From Natrinema sp046097095 (GTDB lineage: Archaea; Halobacteriota; Halobacteria; Halobacteriales; Natrialbaceae), in contig NZ_CP175698.1 in assembly GCF_046097095.1 (NCBI RefSeq), forward strand, positions 1,116,001-1,180,000: 64,000 nt of DNA. Direction: 5' to 3'. Both the position numbers and the translations under genes were made by a program. Positions within the stretch are counted from its first letter, which is position 1; each line of letters begins with the position of its first letter. Below are positions 23,544 to 32,908 of this stretch, in pieces. The notes below the pieces were generated by a model that searched no databases, had not been told where the DNA came from, and saw only the letters and a list, made by a program, of their open reading frames with translations.

Positions 23544-24650
23544 TCAGACCGACGGTCGAGCGCCGAGGGTCAGGTCCCGCGTGATCGTCCGGCCGTCTCG
23601 TCGGAGCCGAACCGCGATGGTATCGCCGGGGCTGGTCTCGAGCGCGAGATACGTCGAGAGCGCGTGGCGATCGGGAATCGGCTCGCCATCGAACGCGAGG
23701 ATGACGTCGCCGCCGACCGGGATCGACTCACTGCGCCGCTGGACGGTCCCCGAGGCCGGCCGGAGGACGCCGTCGGCCGCCGAGCCGTCGACGACGGCCG
23801 TGACCATGACGCCGGTCGCCTCGGAGAGATCGTTGGCCTCGGCGACGAGCCGATCGACGGGCCGGAGGTCGACGCCCATATAGGCGTGTTCGTACTCCCC
23901 GTCCTCGATGAGCGCCGGCACGACGCGCTCTGCCAGCGCCGCGGAGATCGCGAAGCCGATGTTGTCGCCGATGGTGGCGTTGACCACGCCGACGACCCGT
24001 CCGTTGAGGTCAACGAGCGGCCCGCCGCTATTGCCGGGGTTGACGGCCGCATCGGTCTGAACGACGTTCGGGAACGGGAACCGGCGCTCTTGGGACGCGA
24101 GCCGTCGGTTGACGCCGCTGACGATCCCCGTCGACATCGTTCCCTCGAGGCCGTAGGGGTTGCCGACTGCGGCGACTTGCTGGCCGACGACCGGCCGTTT
24201 GTCGGTCAGGGACAGCGGCGTGGCCGAATCAGGGACGTGATCGACCTCGAGGACGGCCAGATCGCTGTAGTAGTCCCGGCCGACGAGGGTGGTGCTCGTC
24301 CAGTCGCCGGTGATGTACTGGAGGTCGGCCGCCGTCCCGTTGGCGATGACGTGGTCGTTGGTCACGACGTGGCGGTCGTCGTAGAGAAAGCCAGAGCCCT
24401 GGCCGCGGCCCGCAGCACCGGTGTCGGTCCGGATCCCGAAGACGCGAACCTGCGTGACCGATTCGATGATCGCGTTATAGAGGTCGGTAAACGCCGACCC
24501 GTCCGCGAGGTTGCCCTGGTTGATGGCGTACGACGAGCTCCCCTCGATCGAGCTGTCGGCCCGGGGCTCGGCACAGCCGGCGACGGTACCGGCGAGACCG
24601 GCGGTCGCGGCCGCGAGGAAGGACCGCCGATCCAGTCGGAAATCGTGCAT
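23544..24650 (-). CDS. Tat-exported HtrA-like serine protease with PDZ domain
   Basis: This 368 aa trypsin-like protease has the DegP/HtrA layout. The N-terminus carries a twin-arginine signal with lipobox (DRRSFLAAATAG through AGC; Cys26 would be lipidated), so it should be folded in the cytoplasm and anchored outside. The catalytic triad is visible as His100 (TNDHV), Asp130 (SDLAVLE) and Ser208 (NPGNSGGP). A C-terminal PDZ domain (about 270-360, with GDVILAFDGEPI) would bind peptides. The expected role is quality control of extracellular proteins. Confidence 0.92.
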   Translation of the reverse strand: MHDFRLDRRSFLAAATAGLAGTVAGCAEPRADSSIEGSSSYAINQGNLADGSAFTDLYNAIIESVTQVRVFGIRTDTGAAGRGQGSGFLYDDRHVVTNDHVIANGTAADLQYITGDWTSTTLVGRDYYSDLAVLEVDHVPDSATPLSLTDKRPVVGQQVAAVGNPYGLEGTMSTGIVSGVNRRLASQERRFPFPNVVQTDAAVNPGNSGGPLVDLNGRVVGVVNATIGDNIGFAISAALAERVVPALIEDGEYEHAYMGVDLRPVDRLVAEANDLSEATGVMVTAVVDGSAADGVLRPASGTVQRRSESIPVGGDVILAFDGEPIPDRHALSTYLALETSPGDTIAVRLRRDGRTITRDLTLGARPSV

Positions 24651-25018
24651 GACGCAGCGATGGAACCCGACCCATTTGAACCTCGGGGCAATCGATCCAT
24701 AGAAATCGGTCGGATGCCAGACGGAGCCATATTACGCACGTACCGACATGCAAGCGTGTTCCGACGGAACCGATGATCTGGTGGTTCTTTCACCGGTCTC
24801 ACGTCAATAAGGGGCACCGTGAGTCAGCCGACCATGCGCCGACTGCGAGAAAACCAACTATGACCATGAGATGTTTTCTGTTACACGTCTCGGCGAAATA
24901 GCAATCATCGCTGCGAATGCGCGGTGTCTGTGAGGAACGCCCGAAACACTCGAGCGCGTCGTATCAGGTCGCCCACGAAGGGAAAACGTGTTACCCGCGG
25001 CCGCCCGACTCCCGAGGT
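24651..25018. promoter_or_regulatory. Divergent intergenic region between the HtrA-like gene and pus10
   Basis: About 370 bases with no supported gene. The pus10 frame stays open back to 24917, but the residues there do not match the family. It should contain both promoters; a candidate TATA-like TGTTACC lies about 30 bases before the pus10 ATG. I see no repeat or RNA structure in it. Confidence 0.4.
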
Positions 25019-26398
25019 ATGATCACGGAAGACGCCCGCGCGCTACTGGCGACGGGGGCCGTCTGTGACTCCTGTCTCGGACGGCCCGTCGCCGAGCGGA
25101 GTTTCGGGCTGACCAACGCCGAGCGCGGCCGGGCACTGCGGACCACGGTCGCGCTGGCCGACGACGAGGATTTCGATCCCACCCCGCCCGCGGAGTGTTG
25201 GGTCTGCGAGGGCTACTGTGGCACCTTCGATGCGATCGCCGACGCCATCGTCAACGCCCTCGAGGGGACCGAGTTTGCCACCTACCAGGTCGGCACCCGC
25301 GTCCCGCCGCTGGTCGAGGAAAACGAACGCCTGCTGCGCGAGGATGCCGGCCTCGAGCCGGACGTCGGCGAGTCGATCAAACGCGAAGTCAACCGAGAGG
25401 TCGGCCGACGCGTCGGCGCGGCGACCGAAACCGAGGTCGACTTCGACCGCCCGGACGTGCTCGCCGTCGTCGACCTCGAGGGGTTCGACCCGCTCGAGGC
25501 CCTCGAGTCGGGGACCGTCACGGGCCACGCGGTCGACGTGCAGGTCAACCCCGCGTTCGTCTACGGCCGCTATCGCAAACTCGAGCGCGACATTCCCCAG
25601 ACCGAGTGGCCCTGTCGGGAATGCGGCGGCAGCGGGGTCCAGCTGAGCGACGACGGCGAAGAGCCCTGCGATTACTGTGGCGGCTCGGGCTATCTGTACG
25701 ACACCAGCGTCGAGCAGGTCGTCCGTCCGCACGTCGTCGACGCGATGGACGGTGATGAGGGCACCTTCCACGGCGCGGGCCGCGAAGATGTCGACGCCCG
25801 CATGCTCGGCGAGGGCCGCCCGTTCGTCCTCGAGGTGAAACGACCCCGGAAACGCGACCCCGACCCGGCCGAACTCGAGCGCACGATCAACGACGCCGCC
25901 GAGGGCGCGGTCGAGGTCGAGAGACTGCGACTCGCGACCTACGAGATGGTCGAACGGGTGAAAGAACACGACGCGAGCAAACGGTACCGGGCGGACGTCG
26001 AGTTCGTCGAATCGGTCGACGAGGACGCGTTCGGGGCCGTACTCGCGGACCTCGAGGGAACCACGGTCGACCAGTACACGCCCGAGCGGGTCGACCACCG
26101 GCGGGCGGGGCTCACCCGCGAGCGGACAGTCTACGCGATCGAGGGCGACCTCCGATCGCCGACCGAAGCCGAGGTGCGGCTCCACGGCGAGGGCGGGCTC
26201 TACGTCAAGGAACTCATCAGCAGCGATAACGGCCGGACCGAGCCGAGCCTGGCGGGGCTGCTCGAGACCGACGCCGAGGTGACCGCGCTGGACGTGACCG
26301 GCGTCGAAGGGGAAGACGAGCCGTTCGAACTCGAGGCGTTCTTCCAAGACGAACCGCGAGCCGACTCCAGCGACGGAGTCGCGGAGACGGCCGACTGA
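25019..26398 (+). CDS. pus10: tRNA pseudouridine(54/55) synthase Pus10
   Basis: A 459 aa pseudouridine synthase. The N-terminal zinc-binding part has CDSC (16-19) and CWVC (60-63), followed by a THUMP-like region. The catalytic domain has GREDVDARML (254-263) with the nucleophilic aspartate, then GEGRPFVLEVKRPRKR. An extra segment with two DnaJ-like knuckles (CRECGGSG at 199-206 and CDYCGGSG at 217-224) interrupts the region before the active site. It makes pseudouridine 54 and/or 55 in archaeal tRNAs; TrmY, encoded nearby, methylates pseudouridine-54. The start at 25019 matches the family; the upstream 34 codons do not. Confidence 0.95.
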   Translation: MITEDARALLATGAVCDSCLGRPVAERSFGLTNAERGRALRTTVALADDEDFDPTPPAECWVCEGYCGTFDAIADAIVNALEGTEFATYQVGTRVPPLVEENERLLREDAGLEPDVGESIKREVNREVGRRVGAATETEVDFDRPDVLAVVDLEGFDPLEALESGTVTGHAVDVQVNPAFVYGRYRKLERDIPQTEWPCRECGGSGVQLSDDGEEPCDYCGGSGYLYDTSVEQVVRPHVVDAMDGDEGTFHGAGREDVDARMLGEGRPFVLEVKRPRKRDPDPAELERTINDAAEGAVEVERLRLATYEMVERVKEHDASKRYRADVEFVESVDEDAFGAVLADLEGTTVDQYTPERVDHRRAGLTRERTVYAIEGDLRSPTEAEVRLHGEGGLYVKELISSDNGRTEPSLAGLLETDAEVTALDVTGVEGEDEPFELEAFFQDEPRADSSDGVAETAD

Positions 26399-26447
26399 CC
26401 GACGACGAGTCGCAACGATTTTCGTATCCGCGGGCGACCCACGCGGT

Positions 26448-27119
26448 ATGCCATTCGGCGTCGACGAGGCCGGCAAGGGTCCCGCGCTGGGGTCGATGTT
26501 CGCCGCGGCGGTCCACTGCGAGGACGCGAGCGCCCTCCCCGACGGAATCAGGGACTCGAAGCGCCTCTCGCCCGACCGACGCGAGGACCTGGCCACGACC
26601 CTGCGCGAGGACGACCGGATCGCGGTCGGCGTTGCCGAGATCCCACCGGCTCGGATCGACGACCCCGAGACGGACATGAACTCGCTGGCGGTCGAAGCCC
26701 ACGCCGAGGCGATCGAGGCGGCGGCCGACGACCTCGAGCGCAACGCGAGCGCGGACGCGCCGCTCACAGGACTCTGCGACGCCTGCGATACCGACGCCGA
26801 CCGGTTCGAACGCCGTGTGACCGACGCCTGCTCGCTCGAAGCAGTCGAAATCGACGCCCGTCATGGAGCCGACGATGAGTCGCCGCTGGTCGGCGCAGCG
26901 AGCGTTATCGCCAAGGTCGAACGTGATTCACACGTCGCCGCGCTGGCCGAGGAGTACGGCCCGATCGGCAGCGGCTATCCGGGCGATTCGACCACTCGCG
27001 AGTTCCTCGCGGCGTACGTCGACGACCACGGCGCGCTCCCGCCGTTCGCGCGCGAATCGTGGTCGACCTGCGAGGACCTCCTCGCCGAGGCCGAACAGAC
27101 CGGACTCGAGCAGTTTTAA
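26448..27119 (+). CDS. rnhB: Ribonuclease HII
   Basis: A 223 aa enzyme that cleaves RNA in RNA-DNA hybrids and removes ribonucleotides from DNA. It starts MPFGVDEAGKGPALG, where D6 and E7 are the first catalytic acidic residues. The third is in the CDACD region (about 108-112), and SVIAKVERD near 156 is the conserved downstream block. It follows pus10 after 49 bases on the same strand and probably shares its transcript. The length is normal for archaeal RNase HII. Confidence 0.94.
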   Translation: MPFGVDEAGKGPALGSMFAAAVHCEDASALPDGIRDSKRLSPDRREDLATTLREDDRIAVGVAEIPPARIDDPETDMNSLAVEAHAEAIEAAADDLERNASADAPLTGLCDACDTDADRFERRVTDACSLEAVEIDARHGADDESPLVGAASVIAKVERDSHVAALAEEYGPIGSGYPGDSTTREFLAAYVDDHGALPPFARESWSTCEDLLAEAEQTGLEQF

Positions 27120-27132
27120 CGGCGTCCGACAG

Positions 27133-27477
27133 TCACCGCGAACGCCAGACCGCAGAGCCGTAGCAAGCGATTCCGAGGAAAACCAGTAGCGACGAGAGCG
27201 CGTTGACGGCGACCGACCGCGTGAGGACAACGGCAAACGCCGACACGCCGCCTGCGATCAAACAACCCGCGGCCACGGTCAGCGCCGATCTGGCTGCCGA
27301 GCGATGCCCGTACAGCATCGTCCCGACGGCGATCGCGATACTCCCGAATCCGACTTCCGCGAGCGTGGCCGCCAGCGGGTCGTTCGCGATCGTCGCGTAG
27401 GCCAACACGGCGAAGTAGCCGACGATCAGGCCGGTAATCGCTCGAGACCGCGCCGTCGATCCGGCAGTCAGCTCCAT
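27133..27477 (-). CDS. Small four-helix membrane protein
   Basis: A 114 aa protein with four predicted membrane helices (about 13-30, 38-56, 65-83 and 88-108), convergent with rnhB (13-base gap). The termini are charged and short. I do not recognise a family; in size and layout it resembles many haloarchaeal integral membrane proteins of unknown function. Confidence 0.6.
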   Translation of the reverse strand: MELTAGSTARSRAITGLIVGYFAVLAYATIANDPLAATLAEVGFGSIAIAVGTMLYGHRSAARSALTVAAGCLIAGGVSAFAVVLTRSVAVNALSSLLVFLGIACYGSAVWRSR

Positions 27478-27502
27478 GAATCGACCGAACCGTTCTCGGC
27501 CC

Positions 27503-28558
27503 TTAGCTCTCGAGGGTGTCGGCCCACTCGATCTCGAGGCCCTCGTGGACGACGAATTCGAGGGCGTTGATGAGGTAGTGGGCGATGACGACGACTAGCA
27601 GGCTTCCGGTGACGACGAAGACGGCCGCGAGGACGAACCCGAGGAGACCGGTGACGATGATGCCGACCGAGCCCTGCATTCCGTGGCCGAGCGCGAACGC
27701 GACCGACGAACCGACGGCGAGCAGCCACGGCGAGAGGCCAAAGCCGGTGGCGGGAACGCCGATCAGCGCCGCTCGGAAGAGCAACTCCTCGAAGCCGGCG
27801 ATGATCGGCAAGACGCCCAGCAACAAAAGCAGCCAGCCACGGGTCGAATCGGGCGAGAGCAGCTCTCGGAGCTGCTCCTCGTGGTCGAAGCCAAAGCGAG
27901 CCGCGACCGCAGCGGCGAATTCGTTCGCGGCGTAGAAGGCGATCCCCGCGGCCGTCCCTAGAACGAGCCCCGTCTTGAGGTAGGCGACGGAGAACTCGAT
28001 ACCCAGCGCCGACGGCGGGATCGCCGTGTAGACCACCGCGCCGAGCAACACGAGCCCGAATAGGCCCTGAGAGAAGGCCACGTTCGCGAGGACCATCCCG
28101 GTCGACAGTGAGTCCGGATCGACGCCGCCTTCAGGCGGCCGTCGGCGTCGATCGCCGGCCGTGCTTGACGCGGACGGGCCGCTCGAGTCGCGGTGTTGGT
28201 CGCGTTCGGTCCGCTCGTCGACGGCATCCACAGCGCTCGAGGAGGAACGCGGCGACGGCTCGTCGACGGCTCGAGGATCGTCGCGGCAATCGGGTTCCGT
28301 CGCATCGGTGGAGCGTCGGTCTGAATCGGGCTCCGCGTTCGGGCCGACATCCGACTCGTGATCGCGTGGGGGCGATTCGACTGCGATGTCGGCGCGGTCC
28401 GTGTCGGCCGCGACACCAGTCGCGTCGGTCGGGGCTGTGGTTCCGTGGTTCTCGTCCGCGTCGCCGTCGCTAAACGCTGACTGTGTCAGGTGCGAAAGAA
28501 CGAGTAGTAACACGAGGACGACGCCCGTCAGTCCGACGAACGTCGTCCACTGGGGCAT
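27503..28558 (-). CDS. CPBP-family intramembrane metalloprotease
   Basis: This 351 aa protein has one N-terminal membrane helix, a long acidic low-complexity linker (about 30-155) and a C-terminal polytopic domain with the three CPBP (CAAX protease/bacteriocin-processing) motifs: FEELLFRAAL (Glu-Glu-x3-Arg), FALGHGMQG (His) and VIAHYLINALEF (His). These coordinate the catalytic zinc inside the membrane. Its ATG abuts the LonB stop codon directly, so it is co-transcribed with lonB and both are proteolysis genes. The substrate is unknown. Confidence 0.87.
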   Translation of the reverse strand: MPQWTTFVGLTGVVLVLLLVLSHLTQSAFSDGDADENHGTTAPTDATGVAADTDRADIAVESPPRDHESDVGPNAEPDSDRRSTDATEPDCRDDPRAVDEPSPRSSSSAVDAVDERTERDQHRDSSGPSASSTAGDRRRRPPEGGVDPDSLSTGMVLANVAFSQGLFGLVLLGAVVYTAIPPSALGIEFSVAYLKTGLVLGTAAGIAFYAANEFAAAVAARFGFDHEEQLRELLSPDSTRGWLLLLLGVLPIIAGFEELLFRAALIGVPATGFGLSPWLLAVGSSVAFALGHGMQGSVGIIVTGLLGFVLAAVFVVTGSLLVVVIAHYLINALEFVVHEGLEIEWADTLES

Positions 28559-30718
28559 TTACTGCGGACTCGGATTCGAACCGCCGGCAGAGCCGACGGT
28601 CCCCTGATCGAACGCAGTGCCGGTGATCGACTTGAGTCGATCGACCAGCGAGTCCTTCTTCGGTTCGCCCATCAGGGCGACGTCTAAGACCTCGCTGATG
28701 TTCGCACAGGGGATGATCTCGATCATCTCCTCATACTCCTCTTCGATCATCACGTCCTGCTCGTTGGCCTCGGGGATGATGACCTTGCTACAGCCGGCCT
28801 TCGCGGCGGCTTCGATCTTGTGGGTGACCCCGCCGACCGGAAGCACGTCGCCGCGAACCGACAGCGAGCCGGTCATCGCGACCGACTGATCGACCGGAAT
28901 GTTCTCGAGCGCGCTGATGACGGCGGTCGCCACGGTGATGGAGGCGGAGTCGCCGTCGACGCCCTGTTGGCCGGCCTGAACGAACTGGATGTGGATGTCC
29001 TTCTCCGAGAGGTCGACGTCAGAGAACTTCTTGATGATCGCGGAGACGTTCTGGACCGACTCCTCGGCCATCTCCTTGAGCTTCCCGGTGGCGATCACCT
29101 GACCGCCGCCCTGCGCGGGCGCGATTTCGGCCATGACGGGGAGCATGATGCCCGAGTCCTCGCCCATGACGGCGAGGCCGTTGACGCGGCCCTCGACGCC
29201 GCCCTCGTTGACCTGCAGTTCGTAGTCCTTGCGGCGCTCGATGTAGTCGTCGGCGAGCTGTTGCTCGATCGAGCGCGAGCGCTGTTTGGCCTGCAGGACG
29301 TCGTCGCGGGTGGTGTACTCCCGGTCCTCGGCGCGGGCGATGTCGCCGGCGACGCGGACCAGCCCACCGAGGCTGCGGAACAGCAGCGTGAGGTGGTTTT
29401 TCCGACCCGAGCGACGCTTGGCCTCGAGGATGAGCTCCTCGACCGCATCGTCCGTGAAGTGGGGCAGGCGGCCGTCGCGTTCGACCTCCTGGGCGATGAA
29501 GCGGGCGTACTTGCGCCGCATCTCGGGGGTGTCCTCAATAGTGTCGTCCATGTAGACCTCGTAGCCGTACCCCTTGATCCGGTTGCGGAGCGCGGGGTGC
29601 ATGTTCTCCATGGCGTCGAGGTTACCCGCGGCGACCATGATGAAGTCACAAGGGACGGGCTCGGTCTGGACCATCGCGCCCGAGGAGCGCTCGGACTGGC
29701 CCGTGATGGCGAACTCGCCCTCCTGAATGGCCGTCATCAGCTTCTGTTGGGTGCGGATGTCGAGCGTGTTGATCTCGTCGACGAACAGCACGCCCTTGTT
29801 GGCCTTGTGGATGGAGCCGGGTTCGACGCGGTCGTGGCTCGGGGTCTCCATGCCGCCGGACTGGAACGGGTCGTGGCGAACGTCGCCCAGCAGCGCGCCG
29901 GCGTGAGCGCCAGTCGCGTCCTCGAAGGGCGCGACGCGCTGATCGCCGTTATTGACGATCATGTTGGGAACCATCGCATCGGTTCCGCGAGAGGTATAGC
30001 GGAAGATCAGCCAGATGATCCCCGCTGCGACGACACCGAGCAGGAGCCGCCCTCCGGCAAGAATCGCGTATCCCATGACAACCGCGATGATGATCCACAT
30101 CAGAATCGAGCGCATCTGGTTGCGCTTTCGGGCTTCTTCCTTGTGGGCGTCGATGATCTGCTCGCCCTTGCCGGCGGGAACGGTGCGGACCTTCGGTTCG
30201 TTGCCGTCGTCCGGGTTGTGGTAGACGAGAACGTCCTGAAGTTCCTCCTTCGGGAGCAGTTGGCTCATCGCCTTCGCCAGCATCGACTTGCCGGTCCCCG
30301 GCGAACCGATCATCATGACGTGCCGGCGTTGCTTGGCCGCTTTGATGATGATATCTCGTGCTTCGTCCTGACCAATGACCTGATCGACGAGCCGATCGGG
30401 GACTTCGATGTCCTCCGTCGAGTCGATTTTGAGGCCGCCGAGGAGGTCGTCCTCGGCGATCTCCTCGTCGACCTCGACGCCGGGATCGACCTCGACTGAA
30501 CTTCCGAGGTCGTCGACGGTCTCGATGTCGTCGTCCTCATCGTCGGACGACGGCTCGAGGTCGTCGGTCGGATCGTCGACGTCGGTGCGGCGGTCGCCGT
30601 TCTCCTCGTACGGCGACCGCTCTCCCTGACGCTCGCGACGCTCTTCGACGGATTCTCCGTCGGGAGCGGCGTCTGAAGCGTCTTCGGGAGGGTCGTCAAC
30701 GTTCGTATCGTTACTCAT
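28559..30718 (-). CDS. lonB: Archaeal membrane-anchored ATP-dependent protease LonB
   Basis: A 719 aa protease. An acidic N-terminal extension (about 1-100) is followed by the AAA+ domain with Walker A GSPGTGKS (138-145). Two membrane helices (about 205-222 and 224-240) are inserted between Walker A and the rest of the ATPase, the hallmark of LonB. The Ser-Lys dyad lies in the C-terminal domain (GDSASITVA and THKIEAAAK). LonB degrades misfolded and regulatory proteins at the membrane and in haloarchaea controls carotenoid levels through phytoene synthase. It is divergent from nadM and followed without a gap by the CPBP protease. The long antisense open frame over it is a composition artefact. 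Confidence 0.96.
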   Translation of the reverse strand: MSNDTNVDDPPEDASDAAPDGESVEERRERQGERSPYEENGDRRTDVDDPTDDLEPSSDDEDDDIETVDDLGSSVEVDPGVEVDEEIAEDDLLGGLKIDSTEDIEVPDRLVDQVIGQDEARDIIIKAAKQRRHVMMIGSPGTGKSMLAKAMSQLLPKEELQDVLVYHNPDDGNEPKVRTVPAGKGEQIIDAHKEEARKRNQMRSILMWIIIAVVMGYAILAGGRLLLGVVAAGIIWLIFRYTSRGTDAMVPNMIVNNGDQRVAPFEDATGAHAGALLGDVRHDPFQSGGMETPSHDRVEPGSIHKANKGVLFVDEINTLDIRTQQKLMTAIQEGEFAITGQSERSSGAMVQTEPVPCDFIMVAAGNLDAMENMHPALRNRIKGYGYEVYMDDTIEDTPEMRRKYARFIAQEVERDGRLPHFTDDAVEELILEAKRRSGRKNHLTLLFRSLGGLVRVAGDIARAEDREYTTRDDVLQAKQRSRSIEQQLADDYIERRKDYELQVNEGGVEGRVNGLAVMGEDSGIMLPVMAEIAPAQGGGQVIATGKLKEMAEESVQNVSAIIKKFSDVDLSEKDIHIQFVQAGQQGVDGDSASITVATAVISALENIPVDQSVAMTGSLSVRGDVLPVGGVTHKIEAAAKAGCSKVIIPEANEQDVMIEEEYEEMIEIIPCANISEVLDVALMGEPKKDSLVDRLKSITGTAFDQGTVGSAGGSNPSPQ

Positions 30719-30984
30719 AGAACTCTGTTCGGTATCTGTTTCGAAGGGATTGCGACTGATATACTTTCTCCATGCGGAGTATGGTGTCAGTTGCTGATAC
30801 CGGAGGACACAGCGGTCGACGGAGGCGATCAGGCTGGTCCTACTTCGTATTCAATTCATATCAAAACAGTTCTGAATCTACCGTATTGCGACCGATCGAT
30901 CACGATCGGTCGTCGTCGACCGAAATCGGCTCGAGACGGGGGAAACTCGCCACGCTTAAGCGGACCGCACGAGCAATGTTCGGC

Positions 30985-31503
30985 ATGACTCGGGGGTTTT
31001 ACATCGGCCGGTTTCAGCCCTTTCACAACGGTCACCGAAGTATGGTCGAGCGGATCGCCGAGGACGTCGACGAACTCGTCCTCGGAATCGGGAGCGCCGA
31101 CAACTCACACACCGTTCGGGATCCGTTCACCGCCGGCGAGCGGATCATGATGATCACGAAGTCGCTGGTCGACACCGACCTCGTGACCTACGCCGTCCCG
31201 ATCGAGGACCTAGAACGCAACTCGGTGTGGGTGAGCCACGTCCAGAGCATGAGCCCCGACTTCGACGTGGCCTACTCGAACAACCCGCTTGTCATCCAGC
31301 TCTTCCGGGAGGCCGGCATCGAGATCCGCCAGTCGCCGATGTTTAACCGCGACGTACTCGAGGGATCGGAAGTCCGCGAGCGCATGATCAACGGCGACGA
31401 CTGGGAATCGCTCGTCCCCGAGGCCGTCGTCGAGGTCGTCGAGGAGATGGACGGCATCGAGCGCATCCAGATGGTCAGCGACACGGACGCAAACGGGGAC
31501 TGA
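30985..31503 (+). CDS. nadM: Nicotinamide-nucleotide adenylyltransferase NadM
   Basis: A 172 aa nucleotidyltransferase that joins NMN and ATP to give NAD. The start is MTRGFYIGRFQPFHNGH, with the HxGH motif at the active site; the C-terminal half has GSEVRERMI, the counterpart of the ISSTxxR motif. The frame is open back to 30772 and another ATG lies at 30976. I chose 30985 because it matches the family start and lies about 29 bases after a TATA-like CTTAAG (about 30954-30959). It precedes the SAM hydrolase-family gene by 28 bases. Confidence 0.95.
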   Translation: MTRGFYIGRFQPFHNGHRSMVERIAEDVDELVLGIGSADNSHTVRDPFTAGERIMMITKSLVDTDLVTYAVPIEDLERNSVWVSHVQSMSPDFDVAYSNNPLVIQLFREAGIEIRQSPMFNRDVLEGSEVRERMINGDDWESLVPEAVVEVVEEMDGIERIQMVSDTDANGD

Positions 31504-31531
31504 TTTGGGTCGGCGGGTCGTGGGGGCTGCC

Positions 31532-32383
31532 ATGATCACGCTCGCGTCGGACTTCGGCGCGCCGTACCCGGCGGCGATGAAAGGCGTACTGCTGCGTCGC
31601 ACGGACGCAAGACTAGTCGACATCGGCCACGACTTCCCCCGACAGGACGTTCGCGCGGCTGCTTTCTGGCTCCGGGAGGTGCTCCCCTATTTTCCACCGG
31701 CGGTCCACCTCGTCGTGGTCGATCCCGGCGTCGGCACCGATCGCGATGCGCTCGTCGTTCGCGCCGGTGACCACGCGCTCGTCGGCCCCGATAACGGCGT
31801 CTTACTCCCCGCCGCACGGCGACTGGCGGGCGGCGATCCGGACCGGCTCGAGGCCTACGCCGTCGACGAACCCCGACTCGAGCCGGTCGAACCGGCCGGC
31901 GACGGTGGGACGACCGTGAGCGCGACGGCGCTCTCCGGGAGCGATGGCCCTGCAAGCGCCACGTTCCACGGTCGAGACGTCTTCGCGCCGGCGGCTGCGG
32001 CCGTCCACGATGCCGATCTCGACGCGCTCGGCGACCGCGAATGGCTCGCGCCGACCGCGTTCGACAGCGACCTCGAGCTTCCGACCGCCGAACCGGAAGA
32101 CGGGCAAGCGATCGGTGAGGTACTCGTCGTCGACGGCTTTGGCAACGCGATCACGAACGTTCCGGGCTCGTATCTCGAGGGTCGCGAGCAGATCACGGCG
32201 AACGGCGAACCCGTCCCGGTCGCGGAGACGTTCGCGGCCGTCCCCGCCGGCAAGCGGCTCGCGACCGTCGGCAGCCACGGTTACGTCGAACTGGACGTCA
32301 ATCGGGGCCGCGGCGACGAAGCCTTCGGACTCGCGGCCGGCGATCGAGTCGTCCTCAAGTCGGTCACGGACACCGACGACTGA
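31532..32383 (+). CDS. S-adenosyl-L-methionine hydrolase family protein (DUF62)
   Basis: A 283 aa protein of the SAM hydroxide adenosyltransferase/fluorinase-like family. It starts MITLASDFGAPYPAAMKG; the Asp in SDFG is the conserved substrate-binding residue. HLVVVDPGVGTDRD and LVGPDNGVL complete the N-terminal domain, and a C-terminal barrel (about 180-280) contains VDGFGNAITN. Family members use water to split SAM into adenosine and methionine. It follows nadM on the same strand, an arrangement I recall in other haloarchaea. Nine codons upstream of 31532 are in frame but not conserved in character. Confidence 0.88.
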   Translation: MITLASDFGAPYPAAMKGVLLRRTDARLVDIGHDFPRQDVRAAAFWLREVLPYFPPAVHLVVVDPGVGTDRDALVVRAGDHALVGPDNGVLLPAARRLAGGDPDRLEAYAVDEPRLEPVEPAGDGGTTVSATALSGSDGPASATFHGRDVFAPAAAAVHDADLDALGDREWLAPTAFDSDLELPTAEPEDGQAIGEVLVVDGFGNAITNVPGSYLEGREQITANGEPVPVAETFAAVPAGKRLATVGSHGYVELDVNRGRGDEAFGLAAGDRVVLKSVTDTDD

Positions 32384-32421
32384 CCGAATCACGATCGCAA
32401 AGCGCCGTCCGTCCGCGTCCG

Positions 32422-32787
32422 TCAGCCATCGAGGACGCGCCGTCGCGTCGGGTCGATCACGATCTCACCGTCCGATTGGACGGTGACGGCACACCGGGAG
32501 AACGTAAAGGAAATCGAGCCGTCACCGACACGGGGTTCGTCGCCTCGCCAGTGGACGACTAGCTCGTTCAACGCGTCCGGCTCGATACATTCCGAGAGCG
32601 GCTCGAGGTCGTCGGGTTCGACCCCGAGCACCGACGAGACGGTCATGAGCAGTGCCGTACTCACCGGCTCGTATGCACCCTCGTCGCACCACGTGTGATA
32701 GGTTTCCCGGTCCTCGTCGTAATAGACCGTTCGGCCGGTCGTGGTACCGATAGGCGTCAGGTTCGCTCGCGGATCGGTTCCGGACAT
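32422..32787 (-). CDS. HalOD1 output-domain protein
   Basis: A 121 aa protein consisting of a HalOD1 domain, a haloarchaeal output domain found alone or after sensor domains. Diagnostic parts are PVSTALLMTVSSVLGVEPDD, LEPLSECIEPDALNELVV and a C-terminal strand pair around FTFSRCAVTVQSDGEIVI. I place the start at 32787; an ATG at 32805 is in frame, but an AT-rich box at about 32811-32820 fits a leaderless start at 32787. Function is unknown, presumably regulatory. The gene is single. Confidence 0.75.
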   Translation of the reverse strand: MSGTDPRANLTPIGTTTGRTVYYDEDRETYHTWCDEGAYEPVSTALLMTVSSVLGVEPDDLEPLSECIEPDALNELVVHWRGDEPRVGDGSISFTFSRCAVTVQSDGEIVIDPTRRRVLDG

Positions 32788-32908
32788 GACGCGCTGAAAT
32801 ATCATATGTTAACACTTAACATTGGCGGCCAATAGAGACGACGAGACGGCGATGGTAGCGGGTCGAAAAAAGATCAGTCGTTCGAGACGACAGCGACGAT
32901 CGGCGACG

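Noticed and set aside
25043..26767. 574-codon open frame antisense to Pus10 and RNase HII
   Set aside because: Both plus-strand genes have complete active-site motifs; the antisense product is low-complexity and is a composition artefact.
28820..30499. 559-codon open frame antisense to LonB
   Set aside because: It mirrors LonB codons; GC-rich codon usage keeps the opposite strand open. The product has no recognisable motif, and LonB is certain.
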